A stretch of DNA of 64,000 nucleotides, taken from the NCBI GenBank assembly GCA_024274785.1, contig JAJSAM010000035.1:21613-85612 (forward strand), written 5' to 3'. Made by a program: the position numbers and the translations under genes. The DNA is from Planctomycetota bacterium (GTDB taxonomy: Bacteria > Planctomycetota > JAJSAM01). The notes beneath the pieces are model-generated. The model searched no databases and was not told where the DNA came from. It saw only the letters and a list, made by a program, of their open reading frames with translations. Shown here piece by piece: positions 8,801 through 16,077 of this stretch (the first letter of the stretch is position 1; every line of letters starts with the position of its first letter).

Positions 8801-9155
8801 CCCTGACGAGGGCGGAAATCCGGTACCACCTGCCGGGCCGAATGGCGCTCACCGGCCGGTAGAACTGGGCGTTGCGCTTCGTACCGGACGTGACTCGAAC
8901 GCAGCGCTCACCGTTCCCGGCCTCGCCCTCGACGACGGTCATCGTGCCCGGATATCCGGTGTTCAGGGTCCATCCGGCGGGAACCTTTCCATTCGCCCCG
9001 GCTTTCCACGCCCCCTGCCCTCCGTCCTTTATGGCGCCCGCGGGCACGACCAGTTCGAAGGATCCGTTTTCGAGGATGGAGCGTGGGCCCTCCCGTGCCG
9101 GGGAGGAAGTGGTCAGGATGAGCAACAGGCCAAGGGCAGTCACCGTAATGCGCAT
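5808..9155 (-). CDS. Large exported glycoside-hydrolase-like protein with carbohydrate-binding-type domains
   Basis: 1115 residues with signal peptide MRITVTALGLLLILTTSSPA. Residues about 25-190 (LENGSFELVVPAG...VPAGWTLNTGYPGT...ARSILVYEYRTGG-like strands) look like a CBM4/9-type jelly roll: NGSFE at the start and a LLDDVKVE ending. A beta-rich region follows (about 200-390). The centre (about 400-760) has TIM-barrel features: DVMIEYAKLGGFGLIMLHRATW, LVAACEKIHAAGLRVGLHLYG, GADLVYFDGCG and ADIGWYSLDLHG. The last third is beta-rich, with a second ligand-binding-like jelly roll (ARALGLWVKGDGHGETLGILL). It is probably a periplasmic or secreted polysaccharide hydrolase. No GH family or catalytic pair can be fixed by eye; the acidic residues in DGCG and DLHG are candidates. 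No sugar transporter is adjacent. Confidence 0.72.
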   Translation of the reverse strand: MRITVTALGLLLILTTSSPAREGPRSILENGSFELVVPAGAIKDGGQGAWKAGANGKVPAGWTLNTGYPGTMTVVEGEAGNGERCVRVTSGTKRNAQFYRPVSAIRPGRWYRISALVRGGAASILVYEYRTGGKVKPHTVASGRGPRNEWKRITGFFAPVAADFASASVALLVPRGTSALLDDVKVEAMESGPTRRSARPVTIGNKEVELTISAMGRLSSLVLKSSGKNYADPEAPTPVLSAWRGGVRIPVGSLTMKSKTLTARFADGVTVVRFKVTTKDRYVLFEITDARPDDLESVELRFPVKSLRIRDTWMPGTYDDEFGICHMGVTPNTETRLARVGAAVAPEARWVRRHGIEGGRSALVATRAGRFLSSIRKMERTTGLPSPMLTSGAPGETSSKDWARISPIVKQSYLFVTYLGPKDLDVMIEYAKLGGFGLIMLHRATWRASAGHETIARKAFPEGLPDLVAACEKIHAAGLRVGLHLYGPAISLNDAYVTPKPDPRLFTIEVAPLAATIDQNATGIPLTRTPDLPPLSSAGVYPGNLLRIGDEIVRWRELVPGSPARLVGCERGALGTKAASHRKGVEVRSLVLSSGLALVDPDSTLPEEMGKNLGRVVNATGADLVYFDGCGIAPPGKQPDRWYYVNRVLLASCAEFDHGVLVQTSLGPGRQLPWHLVPRSASADGHGDLKGYLDQRLAGILQMRKAHTAADIGWYSLDLHGRPDELEYVCAKALGADASVSVQAFKPLLEKHPRAREVFEMIARWERRRLSEDVPQELRNRLMAKGKDFKLMTEGEEWSLLQAEYEPDRPIAAFDGRANRIEIENRRKEPARLALEIHREKMATTPEAHAGPGSIPIIDLTDLAGFGDPGDPRMIKHAQYGGRSINADGLSLRAVKTSLESSSERPGAAVYAIDNATNGAGWGLTGRKLGTPLDLRNARALGLWVKGDGHGETLGILLCDREDKRARFNVALDYEGWRFKSFPLKGSIDWSAIEYVLFELNHIPPNTKVTVSVAEVRAVPNRYEPVPLRGLSITLGKRTITLPVDLAPGKYLTIDALGRGTHWPGGMREGESFELKGGALILPPGSHRLEISAESTAGYAGDLFLRICRTWPLRR

Positions 9156-9278
9156 GTCGGTTTCGTCTCCCGGGGACAGTCAATCCAGTCCCGTCAAGGT
9201 AGCCTCTCTTCCGTGGCGAGTCGCGCACCGGATGGGAAGCGCGTGGAATAATCCCGGGGATTCCGGGCCCGAGGGGTT

Positions 9279-9316
9279 CTTCGCCCGGTTGATTTGCGGT
9301 CAACCGGCCGGCGAAG
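9279..9316. other. Strong hairpin in the divergent intergenic region
   Basis: CCGGTTGA (9285-9292) and TCAACCGG (9300-9307) are a perfect inverted repeat around 7 bases. CTTCGCC and GGCGAAG on the outside extend the stem with a small bulge. It lies between two divergent starts (9155 on minus and 9450 on plus), so it is not an ordinary 3' terminator. It could be an operator, a leader structure or a leftover terminator. I see no gene elsewhere in 9156-9449. A TACACT hexamer with an upstream TG (9422-9429) is a candidate extended -10 for the gene at 9450. Confidence 0.4.
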
Positions 9317-9449
9317 ACCGGATCCGGTTCTCTCCGATCGATCTCTTCGTGGCTGAAGCAAGGCGACAGGTTCACAGCCTGCCTCCTTGCTCGGGCGCTG
9401 CCCCGGTCGCTCTTCGAGGGTGCTACACTGCAGGGCACTGGAGGTCGCC

Positions 9450-9875
9450 ATGAGCAAGTTCGACCGGATCACATCGAACCCCGAAATCCTGAACGGGCGG
9501 CCCTGCATCCGGGGTATGCGGCTCACGGTTCGCCGTGTCCTACAGGCGCTCGCCGTCTGCCGTGACCGTGCGGAACTCCGGGAGGAGTATCCCGAACTCG
9601 AGAATGAGGACATCGATCAGGCCCTGGCCTTCGCCGCTGCCAACCTCGATGACGAGGTCGTCGATCTGCGCCACGTCTCGCGGGTTTCCTTTCCCGCGTT
9701 GGGGGGCGGGGAACGGGTGGGTGTGGTCGATACGGCGGGCGACCGTCGGAGATACAACCCCGGAGTCGTTACACCACCCGCGATGCCCCGCTGTGGGCGA
9801 TCAGGGCGTCCACCGGGCCCAGGCCGTAAGGCGTACCCTCCTCGATCGCTTTCAGGACCGTGCCGCCGCCGGTGA
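9450..9875 (+). CDS. DUF433 family protein (orphan antitoxin-like), with abnormal C-terminal extension
   Basis: The first 75 or so residues are a complete DUF433 domain: ITSNPEILNGRPCIRGMRLTV, VLQALAVCRDRAELREEYPELENEDIDQALAFAA. These winged-helix-like proteins are usually antitoxins of DUF5615 (PIN-like) toxins and end soon after ALAFAAANLDDE. Here the frame runs on for about 65 residues of low-complexity Pro/Arg/Gly sequence and overlaps the 3' end of pgk by 107 bp on the opposite strand. I infer that the original stop was lost. The start is fixed by GGAGG five bases before the ATG. No DUF5615 toxin gene is adjacent. Confidence 0.75.
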   Translation: MSKFDRITSNPEILNGRPCIRGMRLTVRRVLQALAVCRDRAELREEYPELENEDIDQALAFAAANLDDEVVDLRHVSRVSFPALGGGERVGVVDTAGDRRRYNPGVVTPPAMPRCGRSGRPPGPGRKAYPPRSLSGPCRRR

Positions 9876-11091
9876 AGAAGTAGTACTTGGCGTCGTCCAT
9901 CGCCGCGAGGTAGAGGCCCGGGCTCAGGTTCTTGAACTCCTGGAGGGTGTCACCGCCGCCATAGAACTTCTGGGCGTCGGGATTCTGGTCGATGGTGTGG
10001 TCGAGGGTCGCCGAGCCCTCGTAGAAGTGGGGGGTGAGACCCATCACCGCGTTGACGAAAATGGTGCTGGCCGACGACATGATTTCGGCGACGTTCGGCA
10101 ACTCGAAGGAGCCCGGATCGACGTCGAGGACGTAGCCCAGCTCATCGCCCTCCTCGAACTCCCGGATGTCGCGAACACGATACTGCCCTTCGATCCGGCC
10201 CTCCAGCGTGTCCGACTCAACGATCAGCGGCAACTCGACGATCTTCTTCGCGGTCCGATCCTGCTCGACGAGGGCCCCGGCCGCCTCGATGTCCGAGTCG
10301 CTGACGCCCTTGATGCGGACGCCATACCTGGCGCAGAGAAAGGTGTTGTAGATGACGCCGCCGAGCACGAGGTGGTCGACTTTCTTGTAGATCTCCGACA
10401 GAGGGCCGATCTTCGTGTCGTACTTCGCCCCGGCCACGACCGCGACGAACGGGCGGGTGGGCTCGAGCACTCTCGTCAGGTTCGACAGTTCCCGCTGCAT
10501 CAGGTAGCCGGCGTAGCTCGGCAGATGCTTCGTGATGTCGAACGTCGAGGCGTGCGGCTGCCAGGAGCCGAATGCGTCGTTGACGAAGACGTCGGCCAGA
10601 CCGGCGAGTTGCACCGCCAGGCGATGGCGCTTCTCCCCGGTGGCCTCCTCACCCTCGAACCAGCGGGTGTTCGGCAGGTAGATCCCGCCGATGCGCCCCC
10701 GCTTGAGATCCCGGATGTGCCAGTTGACGGAGGTGTCGATCTCGCGGATGCCCCGCTCGGGGTCGGCGGGCAGGTCCGGTACGACGAACCGCGTGTGGAG
10801 CTTTCGCTCGAGGTACTCGACCACCGGGCGCACCGACGTGGCGTGGCCGGTATCGATGTGTCCCGTCGACTTGTCGCGCGGCCGGCCCACGTGCGACATC
10901 AGAATCAGCTTTCCGCCGCGCTCGACGATGCTGTAGAGCGTGCCGATCGTCGAGTCGATCCGGTAGGGGTCCCGGACCACGCCGTTCTTCACGACGTTGT
11001 GGTCCACGCGGACCAGGACCACCTTGTCTTTCAGGTCGGCGTCCTGGACAAGCGGCAGCCGTGGGTCGATTCCGGCGGGGTAGGCGTGCAT
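9769..11091 (-). CDS. pgk: Phosphoglycerate kinase, divergent form
   Basis: 440 residues. Catalyses 1,3-bisphosphoglycerate + ADP to 3-phosphoglycerate + ATP in glycolysis. Family motifs are present but altered: LVRVDHNVV (usually RVDFNVP), LILMSHVGRP, FVNDAFGSWQPHAS (usually NDAFGxAHRAHAS), FVAVVAGAKYDTKI, GGVIYNTFL, a late EGS loop, and GGGDT near the C-terminus for the nucleotide site. About 40 residues longer than typical bacterial PGK. ATG 11091 is preferred over an upstream in-frame start because GAGGAG lies 7 bases before it. It is a single gene with no other glycolytic gene nearby. The 3' end overlaps the extended DUF433 frame. Confidence 0.85.
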   Translation of the reverse strand: MHAYPAGIDPRLPLVQDADLKDKVVLVRVDHNVVKNGVVRDPYRIDSTIGTLYSIVERGGKLILMSHVGRPRDKSTGHIDTGHATSVRPVVEYLERKLHTRFVVPDLPADPERGIREIDTSVNWHIRDLKRGRIGGIYLPNTRWFEGEEATGEKRHRLAVQLAGLADVFVNDAFGSWQPHASTFDITKHLPSYAGYLMQRELSNLTRVLEPTRPFVAVVAGAKYDTKIGPLSEIYKKVDHLVLGGVIYNTFLCARYGVRIKGVSDSDIEAAGALVEQDRTAKKIVELPLIVESDTLEGRIEGQYRVRDIREFEEGDELGYVLDVDPGSFELPNVAEIMSSASTIFVNAVMGLTPHFYEGSATLDHTIDQNPDAQKFYGGGDTLQEFKNLSPGLYLAAMDDAKYYFFTGGGTVLKAIEEGTPYGLGPVDALIAHSGASRVV

Positions 11092-11606
11092 CGCAAGGCT
11101 CCTCGGGGTCAGGTGGCGACCCGCAGACACGGCCCGGGTCGCCCGCTGGCACAATTCGGCGCGAATCCGTACCACAGATCGAACGAGGAGGTTCGTTTCC
11201 TACCGGGGCGCCTCCGGTTTCCGCCGCTCAGAAATCGCGTCCACCGTCGCCGCCCCGAATGCGTTCGAGGCAAACCATTTCGATGGTCAGAACCAGCATC
11301 ACGGAGAACACCGCCAACGCTCGCCCCATCCTCTGATCGCGATCGCCGGCAGACTGCATGAGCGAAATCGGGACCGCCCGGTCCGGTTGTTCGCTCACCG
11401 CAACCGGTAACCAGGTAGCCGGCCGATGCATCCAGTCGGAGAGACAGCCCTCGGTAACGCACTTGATGGAAAGATGTTGCGATTATCGACCGATTCGGGG
11501 CACGGGCCTTGCACTCCCCCTCGGTAACACCTTCCACGTTCGGCGGTAGGAGAGGGCGGTGCGGCCAATCGGGCCCGCCGTCAACCGAGATGGAAGGAGG
11601 TTTGCC
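11092..11606. other. 515-bp divergent intergenic region
   Basis: This lies between the starts of pgk and the exported protein at 11607. CCCTCGGTAAC occurs twice (about 11448-11458 and 11518-11528) and could be a binding site. A minus-strand frame ending at 11228 could encode a 33-residue peptide from 11329 with a hydrophobic stretch (LAVFSVMLVLTIEM), but it has no convincing ribosome site. Nothing else is supported. Confidence 0.3.
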
Positions 11607-12806
11607 ATGAACCGGATCCTGTTCAACATCAGCGTTCTCTCCGTACTGGCATTGCTCGCGCCGGCCGCGGTCGCCGGATCCCCGGGAGTTACGATCAAGG
11701 TGATCCCCGAGTTCGACGAGGTGACCGCGGGCGATACCCTGCGAGCCGCGGCGATCATCAGGAACACGACCGACACCGGGCGTTTCGTGATCGTCAAGGG
11801 GGCCCTCGCCCCGATCGCTCAGCCGATCCCCATTCCCCCCATCACGAGATGGGAGGTATTCGTCTGGGAGCTTCTTGGCGAACTCACCGGCGACACGGAG
11901 GTCCTCTACGTTCCCGCCGGAGAAACCCGCAGGGCGGTGCTGGCGCTCGATGTGCATCCGCGCATGCACGGGAACTTCGACGTGGTCGGCACGGCCCGCA
12001 CCGCGCGGGGCGCCGCGGAGTCCCGATCGACGATCGTCGTGAAGATCACCGCCCCGCCCGCCGACGGTGGAGTCCTCGTTCACGGCCGGCTCTACGAACT
12101 CGGCGACTGCCGGCTCCTGGTCACGGACGACGGGCACATCTACGAGCCGAAGGGGCTCCGGGCGAACCGGATGTTCGCGCTGCTCGACACGATCTATCCC
12201 AGGCCCGACGGCGTGACCGTGCTCGGCGGCATCCTGCCGAACACGATCGGCTGCTTCGGCGTGGAACTCCGCGTCGACCTGTTCCGTTTCGACGCCGATC
12301 CCGGCTCGGCCATCGGCGTACGCTGGCGTCATCTCGCCAGGGGATCGAATCGCACGCCCTATCCGGGACCGGATGAGGAGATCGTCCGGAACGTGCGGCG
12401 GTTCAACCGGGTCGTCGGCAAGCTGAACGCGCAGATTGTCGGCGCCCGCCCCGATTTCCGGAAGGAGATGGTCGCGGTGGTCACGACGCGCGGGACCTCG
12501 CTCACCCGGATCCGGGTCGGCCGCACGCTCATCGAAAACGGCACCATGGTCGTCCACTACACCGTGGTCAACCCCGGGCCGGGGAATCTGATCCCGGTGA
12601 CCTTCGGGCAGCCCTACCACCTCGTCGCGCTGCCGAGGTTCCGCGGACCGGTGCGGTTCGTCCGGCGTGACGTGCTGGTGCGGAGTGACGCGGTGCGCAC
12701 CGGAGTCCTGACCATCGACCGCGCCCTCGATCTCGGCAACGCCACGGTCATCGAGGCCGCCGGCGCCGCTTCGACCACCACCACGGAGAAGCGCACCGGC
12801 AGGTAA
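11607..12806 (+). CDS. Exported protein of unknown function
   Basis: 399 residues. Signal peptide MNRILFNISVLSVLALLAPAAVAG, then a beta-sandwich-like region (VTIKVIPEFDEVTAGDTLRAAAIIRNTTDTGRF, LALDVHPRMHGNFDVVGTA) resembling the Ig-like or CARDB folds of surface proteins. This is followed by a less repetitive half containing HGRLYELGDCRLLVTDDGH and a strand-rich end. No catalytic motif is recognisable. The start follows AAGGAGG. It ends 1 base before the ECF sigma gene, so the sigma/anti-sigma pair may be expressed with it. That suggests the protein is a target or sensor partner of the regulon, which is inference from position only. Confidence 0.7.
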   Translation: MNRILFNISVLSVLALLAPAAVAGSPGVTIKVIPEFDEVTAGDTLRAAAIIRNTTDTGRFVIVKGALAPIAQPIPIPPITRWEVFVWELLGELTGDTEVLYVPAGETRRAVLALDVHPRMHGNFDVVGTARTARGAAESRSTIVVKITAPPADGGVLVHGRLYELGDCRLLVTDDGHIYEPKGLRANRMFALLDTIYPRPDGVTVLGGILPNTIGCFGVELRVDLFRFDADPGSAIGVRWRHLARGSNRTPYPGPDEEIVRNVRRFNRVVGKLNAQIVGARPDFRKEMVAVVTTRGTSLTRIRVGRTLIENGTMVVHYTVVNPGPGNLIPVTFGQPYHLVALPRFRGPVRFVRRDVLVRSDAVRTGVLTIDRALDLGNATVIEAAGAASTTTTEKRTGR

Positions 12807-12807
12807 C

Positions 12808-13425
12808 TTGAAACTCGATCGAAACGACAGCGATGCATCGCAGCGACTGGCCATGGCCGTGCCCGGGAACGGGTGCGTCGTGTCCGACGAGGTGCTCGCG
12901 GGGAGAGCGGGGCGGGGCGATGCCGCCGCGCTCTCCCGTCTCCTCTCCCGCTGGAGCGCTCCCCTCGAGCGGTTCTGCCGCCGCCTGACCCACCACGACG
13001 AGGACGCCCGCGATCTCGCCCAGGACGCCGTCATGCGCGTGGCCCGGAGTATCGCCTCCTTCGATCCCGATCGACCCTTCGCTCCGTGGATCTACCGGAT
13101 CGCGAAGAACGCCTGTCTGCACCACCTCGACCGGGAGAGCCGCCGCCGAAGTCCGACCGAGCCCCCGGAGCAGACCTCTCCCGCGCCGCCCCCGGAGATC
13201 ATCGTCGCCCGCCGGGAGGAGCTGGCGAGAATCCGCGCCGCCCTCCGAGGCCTTCCCGGGGACGACCGTGAGCTCCTCCGGCTGAAGCTCGTGGAGGGGC
13301 TCGACAACCGGGAGCTCGCGGCCCGCCTGGGTATCCGGCGGGGGGCGCTGCGCACCCGGGCCAGCCGCGCACTCGCCAGGCTCCGCACCGCGGTGGAAGC
13401 CGCGTCGAAGGAGGTGGGGTCATGA
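12808..13425 (+). CDS. ECF-type RNA polymerase sigma factor
   Basis: Up to 205 residues. Region 2 is clear (LSRLLSRWSAPLERFC, DEDARDLAQDAVMRVARSIASFDPDRPFAPWIYRIAKNACLHHLDRESRRR), with the FxPWIYRIAKN segment typical of region 2.4. Region 4 is LRGLPGDDRELLRLKLVEGLDNRELAARLGIRRGALRTRASRALARLR, the helix-turn-helix for the -35 element. A Pro/Thr linker joins them. The frame opens at TTG 12808, one base after the previous stop; ATG 12853 or GTG 12880 would still leave a full region 2. It overlaps the anti-sigma gene by 4 bases (ATGA), so the two are translationally coupled. Confidence 0.86.
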   Translation: MKLDRNDSDASQRLAMAVPGNGCVVSDEVLAGRAGRGDAAALSRLLSRWSAPLERFCRRLTHHDEDARDLAQDAVMRVARSIASFDPDRPFAPWIYRIAKNACLHHLDRESRRRSPTEPPEQTSPAPPPEIIVARREELARIRAALRGLPGDDRELLRLKLVEGLDNRELAARLGIRRGALRTRASRALARLRTAVEAASKEVGS

Positions 13426-13892
13426 GTTTCGCCTGCCGCCATCAAGACCTGAGCCTGTACGCCTACGGGTTCCTCGAGCCCGCGGAGACCGCGGTGATCG
13501 AATCGCATCTCCAATCCTGCGCGGAGTGCCGGGAGGCGCTCGCCGACTTGCGGGACGAGAGCATCCTCGTTGCGTTCGAGCTGAGCCTCGAGCCGGGAGA
13601 GGCCACGGCCACGCCGTCGGATCGCCGTCGCGATCCCGGCCGGATCCTGGCTGTCGCGGCGGCGGTCGCCGCGATGTTGCTGGTCATCGCCGTGCTGCAC
13701 TCGGTCTTCCCGGGGAGAGACGCGGTCCCCGGTCCCGCCCGGCCGGAGACCCCGGTGGCGGTGGGGCCGGGCATGATGGATCCGCCGGACCGGATGGTGC
13801 GCACCACGGAGCTCGAGAAAACCGAGCTGTTGCGGAGGATCGCCGCACTCGAGGAGGAGGTTCGCCGGCTCTCCGTGGCGGGGCAGTCCTAG
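13422..13892 (+). CDS. Membrane-bound zinc-finger anti-sigma factor
   Basis: 156 residues. The N-terminal ZAS domain has the H-x3-C-x2-C signature (ESHLQSCAECREAL, residues about 28-41) preceded by the SLYAYGFLEPAE motif. A single membrane helix follows (ILAVAAAVAAMLLVIAVLHSVF, about 70-92). The extracytoplasmic part is short and ends in a coiled coil (ELEKTELLRRIAALEEEVRRL). It should hold the preceding ECF sigma factor inactive until a periplasmic signal arrives. No protease cleavage site can be assigned. Confidence 0.82.
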   Translation: MSFACRHQDLSLYAYGFLEPAETAVIESHLQSCAECREALADLRDESILVAFELSLEPGEATATPSDRRRDPGRILAVAAAVAAMLLVIAVLHSVFPGRDAVPGPARPETPVAVGPGMMDPPDRMVRTTELEKTELLRRIAALEEEVRRLSVAGQS

Positions 13893-14852
13893 GTGCTCGT
13901 TCCCCCGGCAAAGGAGATGGAGCCGGCGATCGAGAAACACGATTGGGCGGGTCTCGCCAGAGCGCTGGAGGGCGTGGCGCCGGATATTGCCAGGGGAGAG
14001 ATGCCGAGCGATCCGGACCTCCTCCGAGCCTATCTCGAGGCCCTCCTGGCGCTCCGTGACCTGGCGCGGGAGGTCGGAACCCCGGCGACCGTCAGGGAGG
14101 TCGCCCGGGATCCGCGGACCGGTCCGTTCCTGTTTGCCGCGGCGCTGCGCCAGAGCTGGCCCGACGCGCCGGAGCAGGACATCGAGACGGCGACGGAAGT
14201 GGCGCGGGCCGCCATGGATGAGTATGGAGACGCCGTGGCGGGCGCCGCGACCCCCGCTGAGCGGGCGGCTGCGGAGACCGTTCTTGTGGATGCACTGAAT
14301 GCCGAAGTCACGAAGCTGTCCGAACGGCACGGCTCGCCGATCGTCGCGCCCCCCGTCGGCTCAAAGAGCGGATCTGCCGACGAACCTGAAGCCCGCCCGG
14401 AAGAGAGTGATGCGGTCCAGCCCTCGGATGTCGACGACCAGACCATCCGCGCGACGGCAACCACAAACACCGTCCTCCGCTCCGCCGGGATCACCCCCGT
14501 GGCCGATCGGATCTATCGGGGCACTCCGGAGAGGGTCGCCGCACAGGTGGTCGAGGGTTGGTCGAGGGCGTTCGAGATCCCGGATCGCCAGGTTTCCGCG
14601 CTACCCTCCGTTGTCGAGCGTTGGGTCCGGAGCTACCGGCGCGTGCTCGCTGCCGCGGAGCCGAAGGTGGTGCGCGCGTTCGAGGCAGGGCTCGGCCGCG
14701 GCGTTGCATCGTCAGCCGTGGCAGGGGGGGAGATCAGAAGCCTGCGCGACGCGCTCCTCTCCCTCCAGATCGCGGCGGAGCGGGCCGTGCTCGACCTCGG
14801 TGCGTCGGCGGTCTCCTCGAACTCCCCACGGACGTTCTTTCTGTTCGACTGA
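13893..14852 (+). CDS. Unknown protein, third gene of the ECF sigma operon
   Basis: 319 residues from GTG 13893, directly after the anti-sigma stop; ATG 13917 is a second candidate. It is strongly helical, Ala/Arg/Glu-rich and has no membrane segment or signal peptide. A central linker (about 150-195: PPVGSKSGSADEPEARPEESDAV) joins two helical halves, the second containing RSAGITPVADRIYRGTPERVAAQVVEGW. I do not recognise a family. Its tight coupling suggests it modulates the sigma/anti-sigma switch or acts on the same envelope process. Confidence 0.62.
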   Translation: MLVPPAKEMEPAIEKHDWAGLARALEGVAPDIARGEMPSDPDLLRAYLEALLALRDLAREVGTPATVREVARDPRTGPFLFAAALRQSWPDAPEQDIETATEVARAAMDEYGDAVAGAATPAERAAAETVLVDALNAEVTKLSERHGSPIVAPPVGSKSGSADEPEARPEESDAVQPSDVDDQTIRATATTNTVLRSAGITPVADRIYRGTPERVAAQVVEGWSRAFEIPDRQVSALPSVVERWVRSYRRVLAAAEPKVVRAFEAGLGRGVASSAVAGGEIRSLRDALLSLQIAAERAVLDLGASAVSSNSPRTFFLFD

Positions 14853-14860
14853 TCCTCTGG

Positions 14861-14980
14861 TTGCTCTTGCGGGTGCGGGCCAGGCCGGCGGTCTCCTCCA
14901 CGACCAGCCGGAGGAGCACGGCAAGTCACCCACCATGCTCTCGACCAGCTCACCGGTCCCGTCCGTCGCTTCCTCCGCCC
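14861..14980 (-). pseudogene. Fragment of a family 2 glycosyltransferase gene
   Basis: Read on the minus strand, this stretch gives DGTGELVESMVGDLP and then, after a one-base frame change, LLRLVVEETAGLARTRKSNQ. The intact glycosyltransferase at 16078-16998 has DGTGELVGSLVAEFPVPLRLVVEETPGLAHARNRAI at residues 45-80. The nucleotide sequences align over about 120 bases. Neither the N-terminal VLCSRNR motif nor the DDD motif is present, so this is a dead fragment of a paralogue lying just past the stop of the unknown gene at 14852. Confidence 0.65.
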
Positions 14981-15282
14981 GAAGTCCAGGATGCACGGGT
15001 GGTGCTCCTGCACGTCATCCTGAAGATCGAAGCGCGGTCCTGAAAGCCGACGAGTGCATCAGGAAGATGAAGGCGGAGAAGCCGAGGTAGCGTCGACGGA
15101 GATCCGGCCTGGTATCTTCATCTTCAGAGAAAGTCCCCAGGTGCGCCCACCATCATGGTAGATGCGAAGGCCGGTGCTCTGCCCTCTCACCAGGGGGGGG
15201 TCGTCCAGTGCCACTGTCGCCCGACCGGCGATGCGCCGATTGGATTCTCGCCGGTCAACTCTCTCCGGAGGGGGCGGCGCAT
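14981..15282. other. Non-coding remainder of the region
   Basis: No coding frame with supported start or family similarity was found. The upstream part may be further decayed glycosyltransferase sequence, but I could not align it. A run of eight G residues occurs near 15193. Confidence 0.3.
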
Positions 15283-15777
15283 TCAGTCTCGGGCCACCGC
15301 CAGCGCCTCGATTTCGACGAGCGCCTCGGGCAGGGCCAGCGATGTCACACCCACCCAGGTGATCAACGGGGAGACCTGGCCATCGAAGTAGATCTGCGTG
15401 GCTCTCAGGATGTAGCCGCCTTCGACCAGGTCGAGGTTCTTGACGTAGATGGTCAGTTTGATGACATCGGCGCGCTTCAGGCCCGCCGCGGTGAGTTCAC
15501 GCTCGAGGTTGGCGAAGGCGGTCTCGGCCTGCTCGCCGATGTCCTCTGACATGCTCAGGTCGGCCTTGATTCCGGTCAGGCTGGTGACATAGACGAATCG
15601 GGTGCCGTTGTCATTCACCGCCACGGTTCGCGCGTTGCGCATCGGGTCGGACTTGATGAACTCGAACAGCTTCCCCTCGGCCTGCGCCGGCGTGAGGCCG
15701 AACTTCGAGCACACCGCCGCCCCCAGAGCCACAGACAAGAGAACCAGCAAGACCGTCTGCCCGGATCGCATCATCAT
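15283..15777 (-). CDS. Exported RidA/YjgF-family protein
   Basis: 164 residues. A signal peptide (QTVLLVLLSVALGAAVC then PAQA) precedes a complete Rid domain: RFVYVTSLTGIKADLSMSEDIGEQAETAFANLERELTAAG, DVIKLTIYVKNL, ITWVGVTSLALPEALVEIEALA. Cytosolic RidA hydrolyses reactive enamines/imines and needs an arginine just before the TVGV-like strand; here that position reads LITWVGV, so the arginine appears missing. The protein is predicted to be exported, which is unusual for the family, and it probably does not act as an imine deaminase. The start at the first of three ATGs is placed by GGAGG upstream; an ATG 27 bases earlier is less likely. Confidence 0.84.
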   Translation of the reverse strand: MMMRSGQTVLLVLLSVALGAAVCSKFGLTPAQAEGKLFEFIKSDPMRNARTVAVNDNGTRFVYVTSLTGIKADLSMSEDIGEQAETAFANLERELTAAGLKRADVIKLTIYVKNLDLVEGGYILRATQIYFDGQVSPLITWVGVTSLALPEALVEIEALAVARD

Positions 15778-16077
15778 CGAGGCACCTTCCTCCCATGAAG
15801 CCAACGCCCGTTCGTCCCTCGCTCACCATCACGAGGAGTGCTCCACGCTGGCAGGCCCGCGGGGAATGTGCATCGTGCTGTCCCGCCGCTGCACCCATGG
15901 GGCTGGAGGTGGATCGGGCCTGGAAGCCAGCTTCCGAACGCGATCAGCTGTGAGAGGATCGCCCTCTCCGGGGACTCCTGCTGGTCGAACCTGCGCCATC
16001 AGGACCGGGGGCGTTTTCTCAGGTGGCTCGGGGATGCGGCCGTATCGCAGGAGTGAAGCGGCGATGCCGACTCCGTG
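15778..16077. other. 300-bp intergenic region
   Basis: Upstream region of the RidA-like gene and downstream region of the glycosyltransferase, both on minus. Short frames here show no recognisable domain or ribosome site. No clear promoter or terminator was found. Confidence 0.3.

Noticed and set aside
6519..9251. A 910-residue open frame on the plus strand
   Set aside because: It lies antisense to the 1115-residue exported hydrolase, has no domain signal, and is the frame expected from GC-rich codon bias in the real gene.
11228..11431. A small minus-strand frame with a hydrophobic stretch
   Set aside because: A membrane peptide is possible but there is no convincing start, ribosome site or conservation evidence; noted in the intergenic entry only.
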